A stretch of 64,000 nucleotides of DNA from Maricaulis sp. (lineage in GTDB: Bacteria; Pseudomonadota; Alphaproteobacteria; Caulobacterales; Maricaulaceae): the NCBI RefSeq assembly GCF_017642925.1, contig NZ_JAEPOL010000008.1:62001-126000 (forward strand), in the 5' to 3' direction. Every line of letters starts with the position of its first letter. Positions within the stretch are counted from its first letter, which is position 1. This document shows, piece by piece, positions 10,046 through 21,326 of the stretch. Below the pieces are notes generated by a model, which saw nothing but the letters and a program-made list of their open reading frames with translations, was not told the origin of the DNA and did not search any database. Both the position numbers and the translations under genes were made by a program.

Positions 10046-11119
10046 ATGAGCGAGTTCGTCTCCCAATTCGGCCCGCTCTGGGGCACGCTTGCCGTGATCG
10101 GCCAGATCCTGGCCTTCATGATCGTGCTGCTGATCTCGCTGGCCTTCCTGCTGCTGATGGACCGCAAGGTCTGGGCGGCAGTGCAGATGCGCAAGGGCCC
10201 GAACGTGGTCGGCGCTTTCGGCCTGCTGCAATCCTTCGCGGACTTCTTCAAGTTCGTGTTCAAGGAAATCGTCGTGCCGGCCGGCGCGGACCGCTCGCTC
10301 TACCTGCTGGCGCCGCTGATCACGCTGATCCTCGCCTTCATCACCTGGGCCGTCGTGCCGGTGGCGCCGGGCTGGGTGATCGCCGACCTCAATGTCGGCA
10401 TTCTCTACCTGTTCGCCATGTCGTCGCTGGGTGTCTACGGCATCATCATCGGCGGCTGGGCCTCGAACTCGAAATATCCCTTCCTCGGCGCGCTGCGCTC
10501 GGCGGCACAGATGGTGTCCTATGAAGTCTCGATCGGCTTCATCATCGTCACCGTGCTGCTGTTCGCCGGCTCGATGCGCCTGTCCGACATCGTCGACATC
10601 CAGGCCGGTGGTTTCTGGAACTGGAACCTGCTGGCGTTCCACGCCTTCCCGCTGCCGATGTTCCTGGTGATGGTGCCGATGGCGGTGATGTTCTTCATCT
10701 CGGCGCTGGCAGAAACCAACCGTCCGCCCTTCGACCTTCCCGAAGCCGAATCCGAACTCGTCGCCGGCTATCAGGTGGAATACTCCTCCACGCCCTACCT
10801 CCTCTTCATGGTGGGTGAGTATCTCAACATCGTGCTGATGTGCGCGATGACGACCATCCTGTTCTTCGGCGGCTGGCATGCGCCTTTCCCGGACGGCTTC
10901 GTCAATGACTGGCCCTATCTGGCCTCGCACGCCTGGCACTTCTTCTGGTTCGCCGCCAAGGTCGTGTTCTTCTTCTTCATGTTTGCGATGGTGAAGGCCC
11001 TGGTCCCGCGTTACCGCTACGACCAGCTGATGCGCCTCGGCTGGAAGATATTCCTGCCGACCTCGCTGGTTGCGGTGGCCCTGGTGGGTGCTGCCGTCGT
11101 CTACGGCCCGCAAGGATAA
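10046..11119 (+). CDS. nuoH: NADH-quinone oxidoreductase subunit H
   Basis: Membrane subunit of complex I that completes the quinone site and links to the proton-pumping arm. The 357-aa product has about eight hydrophobic segments and the characteristic loops [15 protein letters not shown] near residue 50 and [21 protein letters not shown] near residue 220. It follows nuoG after 3 nt. Confidence 0.97.
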   Translation: MSEFVSQFGPLWGTLAVIGQILAFMIVLLISLAFLLLMDRKVWAAVQMRKGPNVVGAFGLLQSFADFFKFVFKEIVVPAGADRSLYLLAPLITLILAFITWAVVPVAPGWVIADLNVGILYLFAMSSLGVYGIIIGGWASNSKYPFLGALRSAAQMVSYEVSIGFIIVTVLLFAGSMRLSDIVDIQAGGFWNWNLLAFHAFPLPMFLVMVPMAVMFFISALAETNRPPFDLPEAESELVAGYQVEYSSTPYLLFMVGEYLNIVLMCAMTTILFFGGWHAPFPDGFVNDWPYLASHAWHFFWFAAKVVFFFFMFAMVKALVPRYRYDQLMRLGWKIFLPTSLVAVALVGAAVVYGPQG

Positions 11120-11124
11120 CTCCC

Positions 11125-11613
11125 ATGAGCCGACTGCAACAAACCATTCGCGGCGCCCTGCTGATGGACTTCTGGTCCGCCTTTGGCTTGGGCATGCGCT
11201 ATTTCTTCAAGAAGAAGGCGACGCTGAACTATCCCTTCGAGAAGGGGCCGCTCAGCCCGCGCTTCCGCGGCCAGCATGCGCTGCGCCGCTATCCCAACGG
11301 CGAAGAGCGCTGCATCGCCTGCAAGCTGTGCGAGGCGATCTGTCCGGCGCTGGCGATCACGATCGAGGCGGAACCGCGCGCCGACGGCTCGCGCCGCACC
11401 ACGCGCTACGACATCGACATGACCAAGTGCATCTATTGCGGTTACTGCCAGGAGGCATGCCCGGTGGATGCGATCGTGGAAGGCCCGAACTTCGAGTTCG
11501 CTGCCGAGACCCGCGAGGAACTTTTCTACGACAAGGCAAAACTGCTCGAGAACGGCGATCGCTGGGAACGGGAAATTGCCAGAAACCTGGAACTCGACGC
11601 CCCGTACCGCTGA
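11125..11613 (+). CDS. nuoI: NADH-quinone oxidoreductase subunit I
   Basis: Subunit of complex I carrying clusters N6a and N6b. The 162-aa protein has two 4Fe-4S ferredoxin motifs: C63, C66, C69, C73 ([12 protein letters not shown]) and C102, C105, C108, C112 ([12 protein letters not shown]). It lies 5 nt after nuoH. A 41-nt gap, the widest in the operon, separates it from nuoJ. Confidence 0.97.
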   Translation: MSRLQQTIRGALLMDFWSAFGLGMRYFFKKKATLNYPFEKGPLSPRFRGQHALRRYPNGEERCIACKLCEAICPALAITIEAEPRADGSRRTTRYDIDMTKCIYCGYCQEACPVDAIVEGPNFEFAAETREELFYDKAKLLENGDRWEREIARNLELDAPYR

Positions 11614-11654
11614 TTGGCGGGGCGTTGGCTGAACAATAGACGGAAGAGGGCATC

Positions 11655-12266
11655 ATGCTCGCATCACTGGCCTTCTGGGCCTTTTCCGGAGTGGCGATCC
11701 TGTCGGCCCTGATGGTCGTCATCGCCCGCAACCCGGTCAGGTCCGTGCTGTTCCTGATCCTGGCCTTCATCTCGGCCGCGGGTCTGTTCGTGCTGCTGGG
11801 CGCCGAATTCCTGGCGATGCTGCTGATCGTCGTCTATGTCGGCGCGGTCGCGGTGCTCTTCCTCTTCGTCGTCATGATGCTGGACGTCGACTTCGCCGAG
11901 CTGAAGCAGGGCTTTCTGAGCTATCTGCCGCTGGGCGGGCTGATCGCCATCGTGCTGGCGATCGAGCTGGCGATGATCGGGATGAGCTGGCAGAGCGCGC
12001 CGCAGGCCGAGGCCCTGCGCGCGGCGGCCATGCCGGAGGGCATGACCAATGTCGAGGCGCTCGGCACCGTGATCTACGACCAGTATGTCTACTTCTTCCA
12101 GATTGCGGGCCTGGTGCTGCTGGTCGCCATGATCGGCGCCATCGTGCTGACGCTGCGTCACAAGGAAGGCGTCAAGCGCCAGAGCGTGACCGCCCAGGTC
12201 GGCCGCGACCGCAAGACCGCCGTTGAAATGCTGGATATCAAGCCGGGACAGGGGATTGGAGAATGA
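11655..12266 (+). CDS. nuoJ: NADH-quinone oxidoreductase subunit J
   Basis: Small membrane subunit of complex I, 203 aa with about five hydrophobic segments. The conserved middle helix region [21 protein letters not shown] includes the pi-bulge helix implicated in coupling. A GGAAGAGGG ribosome site precedes the ATG. The C-terminal tail after the last helix (about 40 residues) is hydrophilic. The stop codon overlaps the nuoK start. Confidence 0.95.
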   Translation: MLASLAFWAFSGVAILSALMVVIARNPVRSVLFLILAFISAAGLFVLLGAEFLAMLLIVVYVGAVAVLFLFVVMMLDVDFAELKQGFLSYLPLGGLIAIVLAIELAMIGMSWQSAPQAEALRAAAMPEGMTNVEALGTVIYDQYVYFFQIAGLVLLVAMIGAIVLTLRHKEGVKRQSVTAQVGRDRKTAVEMLDIKPGQGIGE

Positions 12267-12574
12267 TGGAGATCGGGCTGGGGCATTACCTCGCCGTCGC
12301 CGCGGTGCTCTTCACCATCGGTGTGTTCGGCATTTTCGTGAACCGCAAGAACGTCATCATCCTCTTGATGTCGATCGAGCTGATCCTCTTGTCGGTGAAC
12401 ATCAACCTCGTCGCCTTCTCGTCCTTCCTGGGCGATCTGGCCGGGCAGGTGTTCGCGCTGTTCGTTCTGACCGTGGCCGCGGCGGAAGCCGCTGTGGGCC
12501 TGGCCATTCTCGTCGTCTTCTTCCGCAACCGGGGCGATATCTCGGTTGAGGGCGTCAACCTGATGAAGGGCTAG
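12263..12574 (+). CDS. nuoK: NADH-quinone oxidoreductase subunit K
   Basis: Antiporter-like small subunit of complex I, 103 aa and three membrane helices, with the conserved Glu residues in LMSIELIL and [10 protein letters not shown]. There are tandem ATGs at 12263 and 12266. The first overlaps the nuoJ stop; the second is better spaced from GGAG at 12258-12261, so the real protein may be one residue shorter. Confidence 0.95.
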   Translation: MMEIGLGHYLAVAAVLFTIGVFGIFVNRKNVIILLMSIELILLSVNINLVAFSSFLGDLAGQVFALFVLTVAAAEAAVGLAILVVFFRNRGDISVEGVNLMKG

Positions 12575-12580
12575 GGGATC

Positions 12581-14719
12581 ATGGCACCTATTATCGTCTT
12601 CGGGCCGCTCCTCGCCTCGGCCTTTGCCGGTCTCTTCGGCAATTATGTCGGCCACCGCGCCGCGCAGATCGTCACCACCGGTGCGGTCCTGCTGTCGGCC
12701 ATCCTGTCCTGGATCGTCTTCTTCGACGTGACGGTGGGCGGCAACACGACCACGATCCATCTCGCGACCTGGATGAGCGTCGGCGATTTCGACGTCTCCT
12801 GGGCGATCAAGCTGGACAGCCTGTCGGCCGTCATGCTGGTCGTGGTGAACTCGGTCTCCTCGCTGGTGCACATCTATTCCTGGGGCTACATGTCCCACGA
12901 TCCGCATCGCGCACGCTTCTTCTCCTACCTGTCGCTCTTTACCTTCGCGATGCTCGCCCTGGTGACCGCCGACAACTTCCTGCAGCTCTTCTTCGGCTGG
13001 GAAGGCGTGGGGCTGGCCTCCTACCTGCTGATCGGCTTCTGGTACAAGAAGAAGTCGGCCAATGATGCGGCCATCAAGGCTTTCGTGACCAACCGTGTCG
13101 GCGATTTCGGCTTTGCCCTGGGCATCATGGCGATCTTCCTCGTCTTCGGCTCGGTGGCGTTTGACGATGTCTTCGCCCAGGTCGGCGACCAGGCGGATGC
13201 GGTCCTGTCCTTCGCGGGCATGTCCTTCAACGCGATCGAGCTGATTGCCTTCCTCCTGTTCATCGGCGCGATGGGCAAGTCGGCACAGTTCTTCCTGCAC
13301 GTCTGGCTGCCGGACGCGATGGAAGGCCCGACGCCGGTTTCCGCCCTGATCCACGCCGCGACCATGGTGACGGCGGGTGTCTTCCTCGTCTGCCGGGCCT
13401 TCCCGATCTACGAGATGGCGCCGAACGCCTCGGCCATTGTCACCGTGATCGGTGCCGTGACGGCGCTGTTCGCGGCCACGGTCGGCATGGCGCAGAACGA
13501 TATCAAGCGCGTCGTCGCCTATTCGACCTGTTCGCAGCTGGGCTACATGTTCTTCGCTGCGGGCCTGGGCCTTTACGGCGCGGCCATGTTCCACCTGTTC
13601 ACGCACGCCTTTTTCAAGGCGCTCCTCTTCCTCGGCTCCGGCGCGGTGATCCACGGCGTCCATGACGAGCAGGACATGCGCAAGATGGGCGGGCTGTTCC
13701 GCATGATGCCGATGACCTGGCTGATGATGATCATCGGTACGCTGGCGCTGACCGGTGTCGGTTTCTCCTTCGGCGCGCTCGGTCTCTTCCTGCCGGATCT
13801 CGGCTTTGCCGGCTTCTTCTCGAAGGATGCCATCATCGAGGGCGCCTTCATGGCGGGCCGCGAAGGCGTGCTCTTCGGTATTCCGGCCTTCTGGATCGGC
13901 ACGATCGCGGCGCTGCTGACGAGCTTCTACTCCTGGCGCCTGATCTTCATGACCTTCCACGGCACCTATCGCGGTCCCAAGGACGTCTACGATCACGCCC
14001 ACGACCCGAAATGGCCGATGGCGCTGCCGCTGGTCGTTCTGGCCGTCGGTGCCGTGCTGGCCGGCGGGCTCTACAAGTCGAGCTTCATCGGTGACAATTC
14101 CGGCCACTTCTGGGGCGAGGCCCTGCCGGCCGCGGCCCATGGCCCGGCGGCTGCCGGCGAGGATCACGGCGCGGCGGACGATTCTGGCGAAGACACGCAC
14201 GCCGTGGCCACGGACAGCCATGCCGAACCGGCTGCCGACGACCACGCAGTTGTCGCTGCTGACGATCACGCCGTCGCGGCGGACGAGCATGCGGCCGAGG
14301 GCGATCATGGCGGCGGTCACCACCCGCCGGTATGGGTGCTGCTCTCGCCGTTCTTTGCAACGCTGATCGGTTTCCTGGGCGCGATCTGGTTCTACCTGAT
14401 CAATGAGGGCATGGGTGCCCGCATCGCCGCCCGCGGCGGTCCGCTGCACAGCTTCCTCTATAACAAGTGGTATGTGGACGAGATCTACCACTTCGTCTTC
14501 GTGCGCGGCGCGAAGGGGCTGGGCGACCTGTTCTGGAAAGTCGGCGATGTCCGCATCATTGACGGCTTCGGCCCGAACGGTGTGGCCGGTTCGACCCTGG
14601 CGGCGGCCAAGCGCCTCGCCAAGGCCCAGTCCGGTTATCTCTATCACTACGCATTCGTCATGCTGATCGGCGTGCTGGGGCTTCTGCTCTGGGCCCAGTT
14701 CGGCGCAGGAGGCCAATAG
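12581..14719 (+). CDS. nuoL: NADH-quinone oxidoreductase subunit L with His/Asp-rich insert
   Basis: Distal antiporter-like proton-pumping subunit of complex I, 712 aa with many membrane helices. Conserved features include FFGWEGVGLASYLLIGFW, HVWLPDAMEGPTPVSALIHAATMV and AYSTCSQLGYM. Odd feature: residues 517-581, between two late membrane helices, are a low-complexity segment of Ala, Asp, Glu and His with ten histidines, many in DDH, DEH or EDH units. NuoL of this class often has a short His-containing loop ending in PxWVxLSP, so this looks like an expansion of an existing loop rather than a new domain. Confidence 0.97.
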   Translation: MAPIIVFGPLLASAFAGLFGNYVGHRAAQIVTTGAVLLSAILSWIVFFDVTVGGNTTTIHLATWMSVGDFDVSWAIKLDSLSAVMLVVVNSVSSLVHIYSWGYMSHDPHRARFFSYLSLFTFAMLALVTADNFLQLFFGWEGVGLASYLLIGFWYKKKSANDAAIKAFVTNRVGDFGFALGIMAIFLVFGSVAFDDVFAQVGDQADAVLSFAGMSFNAIELIAFLLFIGAMGKSAQFFLHVWLPDAMEGPTPVSALIHAATMVTAGVFLVCRAFPIYEMAPNASAIVTVIGAVTALFAATVGMAQNDIKRVVAYSTCSQLGYMFFAAGLGLYGAAMFHLFTHAFFKALLFLGSGAVIHGVHDEQDMRKMGGLFRMMPMTWLMMIIGTLALTGVGFSFGALGLFLPDLGFAGFFSKDAIIEGAFMAGREGVLFGIPAFWIGTIAALLTSFYSWRLIFMTFHGTYRGPKDVYDHAHDPKWPMALPLVVLAVGAVLAGGLYKSSFIGDNSGHFWGEALPAAAHGPAAAGEDHGAADDSGEDTHAVATDSHAEPAADDHAVVAADDHAVAADEHAAEGDHGGGHHPPVWVLLSPFFATLIGFLGAIWFYLINEGMGARIAARGGPLHSFLYNKWYVDEIYHFVFVRGAKGLGDLFWKVGDVRIIDGFGPNGVAGSTLAAAKRLAKAQSGYLYHYAFVMLIGVLGLLLWAQFGAGGQ

Positions 14720-16234
14720 ATGTTTGGCGAGTTCGAAGCCTTTCTTTCGATCCTGACCTTCGTCCCGGCCATCGGCGCGCTGGTCATCGCGCTCTTCCGC
14801 TTCACGGCGCGGCCCGAGGATCAGGCCCTGATCGACCGGAATTCGCGCCTGGTGGCCTGGGTGGCGACCATGGTGACGCTGGTTCTGTCCATCATCCTGG
14901 TGGCCAATTTCGACCGTGAAACGGCGGGCTTCCAGTTCGTGCACGAGATCGAGTGGCTGGCCGAGATCGGCATGGGCTACCGGCTCGGCGTGGACGGTAT
15001 TTCCGTGCTCTTCGTGCTGCTGACCGCCGGTCTGATGCCGCTGTGTATCATGGCGTCCGGCGCGATCGAGAAGCGCGTCGCCGACTACATGATCGCCTTC
15101 CTGCTGCTGGAAACCCTGGTGATCGGCGTGTTCTGTGCGCTCGATCTGGTGGTGTTCTACATCTTCTTCGAAGGTGGCCTGATCCCGATGTTCATCATCA
15201 TCGGCGTGTGGGGCGGACAGAACCGGGTCTATGCGGCCTTCAAATTCTTCCTTTACACCCTGCTTGGCTCGGTGCTGATGCTGGTCGCGATGGTCTATAT
15301 GTTCCTGCAATCGGGAACGACCGACATCACGGCGCTGCTGGACTATGAGTTTGCCCGCAATGCCCAGATGTGGATGTGGCTGGCTTTCTTTGCCTCCTTT
15401 GCGGTGAAGATGCCGATGTGGCCGGTGCACACCTGGCTGCCGGACGCTCACGTGCAGGCCCCGACGGCGGGCTCGGTCATCCTGGCCGGTGTGCTGCTGA
15501 AGCTGGGCGGCTACGGCTTCCTGCGCTTCTCCATCCCGATGTTCCCGGAAGCGTCCGACTATTTCGCGCCGCTGGTCTTCGCGCTGTCGATCATCGCGAT
15601 CATCTACACCTCGCTGGTGGCCTTCCGTCAGACCGACATCAAGAAGCTGATCGCCTATTCCTCCGTCGCCCACATGGGTTTCGTGACGATGGGCCTGTTC
15701 GCCATGAACGAGACGGGCGTGCAGGGCGCGATCTTCCAGATGATCTCGCACGGTGTGATCTCCGGTGCGCTCTTCCTGTGTGTCGGCGTGATCTATGACC
15801 GCATGCACACCCGCGAGATCGCCTTCTATGGCGGCCTTGTGCACCGTATGCCGGCCTATGCCGCGATCTTCGCGCTGTTCACCATGGCCAATGTCGGCCT
15901 GCCGGGCACGTCCGGCTTCATCGGCGAGATCATGACGATGGTGGGTGCTTTCCAGGTGAGCTGGTGGATCGCCACGGGTGCCGCCGCCGGCGTCATCCTG
16001 TCGGCCATGTACATGCTGACCATGTATCGCGATGTGGTGTTCGGCGAGATGACCAATCCGAAACTCGAGACCATCACCGACCTCAACCGCATGGAATGGG
16101 CGATCTTCATCCCGCTCATCATCATGACGCTGTGGCTCGGCGTGTCCTCGACCGTGGTGACCGACATCACGGCGGCCTCGGTCGACAATCTGATCACCAA
16201 TTACAATGCGGCGCTGCCCGCACCGGCCCAGTAG
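14720..16234 (+). CDS. nuoM: NADH-quinone oxidoreductase subunit M
   Basis: Antiporter-like proton-pumping subunit of complex I, 504 aa with about 14 helices. Family motifs seen are [45 protein letters not shown] and [11 protein letters not shown]. The start codon directly follows the nuoL stop, with an AGGAGG-like site (gcaggaggcca) inside the end of nuoL. Confidence 0.97.
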   Translation: MFGEFEAFLSILTFVPAIGALVIALFRFTARPEDQALIDRNSRLVAWVATMVTLVLSIILVANFDRETAGFQFVHEIEWLAEIGMGYRLGVDGISVLFVLLTAGLMPLCIMASGAIEKRVADYMIAFLLLETLVIGVFCALDLVVFYIFFEGGLIPMFIIIGVWGGQNRVYAAFKFFLYTLLGSVLMLVAMVYMFLQSGTTDITALLDYEFARNAQMWMWLAFFASFAVKMPMWPVHTWLPDAHVQAPTAGSVILAGVLLKLGGYGFLRFSIPMFPEASDYFAPLVFALSIIAIIYTSLVAFRQTDIKKLIAYSSVAHMGFVTMGLFAMNETGVQGAIFQMISHGVISGALFLCVGVIYDRMHTREIAFYGGLVHRMPAYAAIFALFTMANVGLPGTSGFIGEIMTMVGAFQVSWWIATGAAAGVILSAMYMLTMYRDVVFGEMTNPKLETITDLNRMEWAIFIPLIIMTLWLGVSSTVVTDITAASVDNLITNYNAALPAPAQ

Positions 16235-16246
16235 GAGAGGCACGCC

Positions 16247-17689
16247 ATGACTGCGGACATGCTTTCCCAGGATCTGACGCTCCTCATCCCGGAAATCCTC
16301 CTGGCCTGCGGCGCCATGGCGCTGCTCATGCTGGGCGTTTTCCTGAAGGGCGAGGGCGCCAATCGCCTCGTACAGTGGCTGACGGTCGGCCTGCTGGCCG
16401 TTGCCGGTCTGGCGGCCCTGTTCGCCATGACGGGCGAGGGGACGGCCTTCTCCGGCGGCTTCATCTTCGACAGCCTGGCCCGCTTCTCCAAAGTGGCCAT
16501 CGGTATTGTCGCCGCGATCGCCATGCTGCTCGCCATGCCGTACCTGCAGGCGGAAAAGCTCGGCAAGATGGAATATCCCATCCTGGTCGCGCTTGCCGCT
16601 GCCGGCATGATGATGATGGTGTCGGCCAACGACCTGATCTCCATGTATATGGCGATCGAGCTGCAATCCTTGGCGCTCTATGTGCTGGCAGCCTTCAACC
16701 GCGACAGCCTGCGCGCCTCGGAAGCCGGCCTGAAGTATTTCGTGCTCGGCGCACTGTCGTCCGGCCTGCTGCTCTACGGCGCGTCGCTGGTCTACGGCTT
16801 TGCCGGTGCCACGGGCTTCAACGAGATCGCTATTGCCGTGGAAAGCGGTCCGACGGTCGGCCTCATCTTCGGCCTCGTCTTCGTGATCTGCGGTCTGGCC
16901 TTCAAGGTCTCCGCTGCGCCGTTCCACATGTGGACGCCGGACGTCTATGAAGGTGCACCGACGCCGGTGACGGCCTTCTTTGCGACGGCTCCCAAATTTG
17001 CTGCCATGATCCTTCTGGCCCGCGTGCTGGTCGAGCCCTTCGGCGGCATGGTCGAACAATGGCGCGACGTGATCTGGATCCTGGCCGTGCTGTCCATGGG
17101 CATCGGCGCCTTCGGTGCGCTGACCCAGACCAATATCAAGCGCCTGATGGCTTATTCCTCGATTGCCAATATGGGCTACGCCCTGGTGGCTGTTGCGGCC
17201 GCCAGCCAGACCGGCATGTGGGCGCTTCTGGTCTACATGGTGCTCTACATGATCTCGGTGATCGGCTCCTTCGGCGCCATCCTGTCGATGCGCACCCGCG
17301 AGGGCATGGTGGAACAGATCTCCGATCTGGCCGGCGTTGCCCAGCGCAATCCGGGCCTGGGCTGGTCGATCACCGCACTGATGTTCTCCATCGGCGGCCT
17401 GCCCTTCATGGTCGGCTTCTTCGGCAAGTTCTTCCTGATCTACGCAGCCGTCGAATCCGGCCTGCTGATCCTGGCGGTCCTGGCCGTTCTCTTCTCCGTG
17501 GTGGGCGCGGCCTACTATCTGCGGGTGGTGAAGACGGTCTGGTTCGACGAGGGCGAGGTGGAATTCGTTCCGGCAGCCCTGTCGATCTACTGGGTGACGC
17601 GCCTGGCCGGCCTGGCCACAGTGGCCCTGCTGCCGGTCGTGGGCTGGGTGGTTTACCGGGCCGTGTCCGTCGGGCTGACCGTCCTCTAG
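16247..17689 (+). CDS. nuoN: NADH-quinone oxidoreductase subunit N
   Basis: Third antiporter-like subunit of complex I, 480 aa and about 14 helices, with YMAIELQSLALYVLAAF, AAPFHMWTPDVYEGAPTPVTAFF and AYSSIANMGYAL. AGGAGAGG precedes the ATG. It is the last nuo gene. birA follows 3 nt after its stop, so the transcript probably continues. Confidence 0.97.
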   Translation: MTADMLSQDLTLLIPEILLACGAMALLMLGVFLKGEGANRLVQWLTVGLLAVAGLAALFAMTGEGTAFSGGFIFDSLARFSKVAIGIVAAIAMLLAMPYLQAEKLGKMEYPILVALAAAGMMMMVSANDLISMYMAIELQSLALYVLAAFNRDSLRASEAGLKYFVLGALSSGLLLYGASLVYGFAGATGFNEIAIAVESGPTVGLIFGLVFVICGLAFKVSAAPFHMWTPDVYEGAPTPVTAFFATAPKFAAMILLARVLVEPFGGMVEQWRDVIWILAVLSMGIGAFGALTQTNIKRLMAYSSIANMGYALVAVAAASQTGMWALLVYMVLYMISVIGSFGAILSMRTREGMVEQISDLAGVAQRNPGLGWSITALMFSIGGLPFMVGFFGKFFLIYAAVESGLLILAVLAVLFSVVGAAYYLRVVKTVWFDEGEVEFVPAALSIYWVTRLAGLATVALLPVVGWVVYRAVSVGLTVL

Positions 17690-17692
17690 ACC

Positions 17693-18460
17693 TTGTCGGC
17701 CCCTTCGCCTGCGATCGAGTGGCTCGACGAGACGCAATCGACCAATGCGGATGCGCGTGAGCGGGCTCTGGCCGGCGCGCGCGGTCCGCTGTGGATCGCC
17801 GCGCGCCGGCAGCTCGCCGGCCGTGGCCGTCGCGGCCGGGCCTGGACCGGGCTCGAGGGCAATCTCTTCACCACGGGGCTCTACGTCTTCCAGGCCGAGC
17901 CCGGCCGGGTGGCAGAGCTTTCCTTTGCCGCGGCCTTGGCTGTGGCCGAAGTCTGCGACACGGCGCTGCGCGATCCGGCCGCTACGCGTGTGAAATGGCC
18001 CAATGACGTGCTTGTGAACCGGCGCAAGGTGTCCGGCATCCTGCTTGAGTCGGGCCAGGCCCCCGGCGGCGGTCTGTGGCTGGCGCTGGGCATCGGAATC
18101 AATCTCGCCGCTGCGCCGGATGACAGCGAACGCCCGGCGACCTCGCTGGCCGCCGCAGGCGGGGCGATGTCCCGGGAACAAGCCCTCGACACCCTCGTGA
18201 ACGCTTTCGAACGCTGGCGCCGCCGCTGGCTGCAGGACGGGTTCGGCCCGCTGCGCGATGGTTGGCTAGCCCGGGCTCACGGGCTGGGCGATCACTGTGA
18301 GGCGCGCCTGCAGAACGAGACCGTGAGCGGCGTGTTTGCCGATCTGGGCCCTGACGGATCGCTGCGGCTGGACTTGGATGATGGCGGGCGGCGATATATC
18401 TCCGCTGGTGACGTCTTCTTCCCCGCCGGGGTGACGGCGCCCGCGGTGAGGAGAGACTAG
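17693..18460 (+). CDS. birA: biotin--[acetyl-CoA-carboxylase] ligase
   Basis: Attaches biotin to the biotin carboxyl carrier protein of acetyl-CoA carboxylase. The 255-aa product has the catalytic domain only: [11 protein letters not shown], the biotinyl-AMP loop in [19 protein letters not shown] and GILLES. It lacks the N-terminal DNA-binding domain of E. coli BirA and so should not repress biotin genes. The start is a TTG at 17693, 3 nt after nuoN, without a clear Shine-Dalgarno; translation is probably coupled to nuoN. birA-coaX-rnj after nuoN is a known alphaproteobacterial arrangement. Confidence 0.93.
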   Translation: MSAPSPAIEWLDETQSTNADARERALAGARGPLWIAARRQLAGRGRRGRAWTGLEGNLFTTGLYVFQAEPGRVAELSFAAALAVAEVCDTALRDPAATRVKWPNDVLVNRRKVSGILLESGQAPGGGLWLALGIGINLAAAPDDSERPATSLAAAGGAMSREQALDTLVNAFERWRRRWLQDGFGPLRDGWLARAHGLGDHCEARLQNETVSGVFADLGPDGSLRLDLDDGGRRYISAGDVFFPAGVTAPAVRRD

Positions 18461-18462
18461 CC

Positions 18463-19242
18463 ATGCTGCTCGCGATCGATTGCGGCAATACCAATACACT
18501 GTTCGCCGTTCATGACGGCAAGACCTGGGTCGCGCAATGGCGATCCGGCACGGATTCGACCCGCACGGCCGACGAGCACGCCGTCTGGCTGTCGCAGCTG
18601 ATGTCGCTGCAGGGGTTCAAGCTGAGCGATATCACCGGCTGTGTGATCTCCACCGTGGTGCCGCAGGCCCTGTTCAACCTGCGCAATCTGTCGCGCCGGT
18701 ATTGCAGCACCGAGCCGGTGATTGTGGGCGAGCCGGGCGTGCTGATGGATATCGAGGTGCGTCTCGACCGTCCGCAGGATGCCGGTGCCGACCGTCTGGT
18801 CAACGCACTCGGCGCGCGCTCGGTCTATCATGGCCCGCTGATCATCATCGACAGCGGCACGGCGACGACATTCGACGTGATCGGCGCCGACGGAGCCTTC
18901 GAGGGCGGCATCATCGCGCCGGGCATCAACCTGTCCATGCAGGCCCTGCACGCAGCGGCGGCGAAACTGCCGCGGGTCGCGATCGCCAAGCCGCAGCGCG
19001 TGATGGGCAAGGATACGGTATCCGCAATGCAGTCCGGCGTGTTCTGGGGCTATATCGATCTCATCGACGGTCTGGTAAACCGTCTGAAGACCGAATGGGG
19101 CGCGCCGATGACGGTTGTCGCCACCGGGGGCGTGGTGTCCCTGTTCGAAGGGGCCTCCCGCACCATCGACCATTACGATGGCGATCTGACCATTCGCGGC
19201 CTCATGGAAGTCTGGAAACTCAATGGCGGAAGCCTTGACTGA
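18463..19242 (+). CDS. coaX: type III pantothenate kinase
   Basis: First step of coenzyme A synthesis from pantothenate. The 259-aa product has the ASKHA-fold phosphate motif DCGNTNT at 6-12, the [11 protein letters not shown] segment, the second phosphate loop [13 protein letters not shown] and GGIIAPGI, and ends with TGGVVSLF and [11 protein letters not shown]. It starts 2 nt after birA and overlaps rnj by 20 nt. Confidence 0.95.
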   Translation: MLLAIDCGNTNTLFAVHDGKTWVAQWRSGTDSTRTADEHAVWLSQLMSLQGFKLSDITGCVISTVVPQALFNLRNLSRRYCSTEPVIVGEPGVLMDIEVRLDRPQDAGADRLVNALGARSVYHGPLIIIDSGTATTFDVIGADGAFEGGIIAPGINLSMQALHAAAAKLPRVAIAKPQRVMGKDTVSAMQSGVFWGYIDLIDGLVNRLKTEWGAPMTVVATGGVVSLFEGASRTIDHYDGDLTIRGLMEVWKLNGGSLD

Positions 19243-20908
19243 TAGTTTGTATTTTCTGCCGCTCGGCGGTTCCGACGAAATCGGGATGAACCTCAACCTC
19301 TATGGCTACGGCCCGGAGGACGACCAGAAGTGGATCATTGTCGATTGCGGCGTCACTTTCGGTGACCTGTCGACCCCCGGGGTCGACATCATCATGCCCG
19401 ATCCCGCCTTCATCGAAGAACGGCGGGACGATCTGATCGGCATGGTGCTTACGCATGCACACGAGGATCATATGGGTGCCGTAGCGCACCTGTGGCGCCG
19501 TCTTAAGTGCCCGATATGGGCAACACCCTTTACCGCCTGGCTGGTGCGCGACCGCCTGCGGGAATTTGGCCTTGAGGACGAAGTCGAGCTGCACGAGATA
19601 TCGCTCGACAGCCGGTTCGATCTCGGCCCGTTCGATATCCAGCTGGTGACGCTGACCCACTCCATTCCCGAACCCAACGGTCTGGCGATCCGCACGCCGG
19701 CCGGCCTGGTGCTGCACACCGGCGACTGGAAGATCGACCCCGATCCGCTGATCGGCGAGACGACCGACGTATCGGCGCTGACGGCGCTGGGCGAGGAGGG
19801 CGTGCTGGCCATGGTCTGCGACAGCACGAACGTCTTCTCGGCCGGCGAGAGCGGTTCGGAAGCGGACGTGAAGGACGAGCTGGTCAAGGTCGTCGGCGAG
19901 AACACGACCGGCAAGGTCGCGATCGCCGCTTTCGCCTCCAACGTCGCGCGCCTGCAATCGGCGATCGAGGCCGCCGAGGCCAATGGCCGGCGTGTCTGCC
20001 TGGTGGGCCGGTCCATGCACCGCATGACGGCGGCGGCGAAGTCGGTCGGTCTGCTGAGCCATGTGCAGGATTTCGTTGGTGAAGAGGAGGCGGGTTTCTT
20101 CCCGCCGGAGAAAATCCTCTATCTGTGCACCGGGTCCCAGGGTGAGCCGCGCGCGGCACTGTCGCGGATTGCCGAGGGCAATCACCGCAATGTCACGCTG
20201 GGTACGGGCGATACGGTGATCTTCTCCAGCCGCGTCATTCCCGGAAACGATATCGGCATTTTCCAGCTGCAGAACCGGCTCGCCGAGCGCGGTGTCGAGA
20301 TCATCACCGAGAAGAACCGTCCGATCCACGTCTCCGGCCATCCGTGCCGCGACGAGCTGGCCCAGATGTATCAATGGGCTCAGCCGAAAGTGGCGATCCC
20401 GGTGCATGGCGAGCGCCGTCACCTGATCGAGCACGCGGCCTTTGCCCGCCAGCTGCAGGTGCCGCACGCCGTCACCGTGCGCAATGGCGACATGGTGGAA
20501 CTGCGTGCTGATGGCGGGGCGTCGATTGTCGACGAGGCGCCGGCGGGCCGGCTGCATCTGGACGGCAATTTCGTCACCGATGCCAATGCCCTGTCGATGC
20601 GCGAGCGCCGCAAGCTGGCCTATGCCGGCCAGGTCACGGTTGCGATGGCGGTACATGGCAAGAAGGGCGAGCTGGTCTCAGGTCCCGATGTGCGCGCCAT
20701 GGGTGTCGCCGAGGACCGGTCGCTCTCACTGGAAGAGTTTCTCGATGCGCTGGCCGATGAGGCCGAGCGGGCCTTTGACCGTCTGTCCAATCGCGATCGC
20801 CGTGATGTGGAAACGGCGGAAGAGGAAGTGCGCCGCGCCGTGCGCCGCGAGGCCAACCGGATCTGGGGCAAGAAACCCTGGGTCGAAGTGATCATTCTGG
20901 AGGTTTGA
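19223..20908 (+). CDS. rnj: ribonuclease J
   Basis: Metallo-beta-lactamase-fold RNase with endonuclease and 5'-3' exonuclease roles in rRNA maturation and mRNA decay. The 561-aa product has the zinc site HAHEDH at 78-83, further metal ligands around [17 protein letters not shown] and [10 protein letters not shown], and the beta-CASP domain motifs [20 protein letters not shown] and PVHGERRH. The start lies inside the end of coaX (20-nt overlap). Confidence 0.96.
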   Translation: MAEALTDSLYFLPLGGSDEIGMNLNLYGYGPEDDQKWIIVDCGVTFGDLSTPGVDIIMPDPAFIEERRDDLIGMVLTHAHEDHMGAVAHLWRRLKCPIWATPFTAWLVRDRLREFGLEDEVELHEISLDSRFDLGPFDIQLVTLTHSIPEPNGLAIRTPAGLVLHTGDWKIDPDPLIGETTDVSALTALGEEGVLAMVCDSTNVFSAGESGSEADVKDELVKVVGENTTGKVAIAAFASNVARLQSAIEAAEANGRRVCLVGRSMHRMTAAAKSVGLLSHVQDFVGEEEAGFFPPEKILYLCTGSQGEPRAALSRIAEGNHRNVTLGTGDTVIFSSRVIPGNDIGIFQLQNRLAERGVEIITEKNRPIHVSGHPCRDELAQMYQWAQPKVAIPVHGERRHLIEHAAFARQLQVPHAVTVRNGDMVELRADGGASIVDEAPAGRLHLDGNFVTDANALSMRERRKLAYAGQVTVAMAVHGKKGELVSGPDVRAMGVAEDRSLSLEEFLDALADEAERAFDRLSNRDRRDVETAEEEVRRAVRREANRIWGKKPWVEVIILEV

Positions 20909-20909
20909 G

Positions 20910-21326
20910 ATGAAGATCGGACGTCTGAACCATGTCGGCGTGGCCGTGCCGGATATCGAGGCGGCTAAGGCGACCTATGCCGAGCTCTACGGCGCGGACG
21001 AGGCGACGCAGACGAAGGACTTCCCGCATCTGGGGGTTCGCGTCGCCTTCGTGCATCTGGCCAATTCCGAGATCGAACTGCTCGAGCCGCTGGGCGATGA
21101 CAGCCCGGTCCACAAATTCCTCGAACGCAATCCCAAGGGCGGCCAGCACCATCTGTGCTTCGAAGTGCCCGACATCGTCGCTGCGCGCGATGCGATGGTG
21201 GCAAAGGGCGCGACCGTTCTGGGAACGGGCGAACCCTATATCGGCGCTCATGGCGTGCCCGTGATCTTCATTCATCCGAAGAACTCCCACGGACAACTTA
21301 TTGAACTCATGCAGGAACCGGCCTGA
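20910..21326 (+). CDS. mce: methylmalonyl-CoA epimerase
   Basis: Interconverts the (R) and (S) forms of methylmalonyl-CoA in propionate metabolism. It is a 138-aa vicinal-oxygen-chelate protein with two glyoxalase-like repeats. Likely metal ligands are H8 (LNHVGVAV), the His in QHHLCFEV and the Glu in QLIELM. It starts 1 nt after the rnj stop; its own stop overlaps the next start. Confidence 0.93.
   Translation: MKIGRLNHVGVAVPDIEAAKATYAELYGADEATQTKDFPHLGVRVAFVHLANSEIELLEPLGDDSPVHKFLERNPKGGQHHLCFEVPDIVAARDAMVAKGATVLGTGEPYIGAHGVPVIFIHPKNSHGQLIELMQEPA

Noticed and set aside
6968-11113. A 1381-codon open frame on the minus strand antisense to nuoF-nuoH
   Set aside because: Same cause: codon bias of the real genes removes stop codons on the opposite strand. 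No domain or motif is visible in its product.
12158-18181. A 2007-codon open frame on the minus strand antisense to nuoJ-birA
   Set aside because: Its product is a low-complexity run of Arg, Gly, Asp, His and Gln typical of the antisense of GC-rich coding DNA. The plus-strand nuo genes with all cofactor motifs account for the region.
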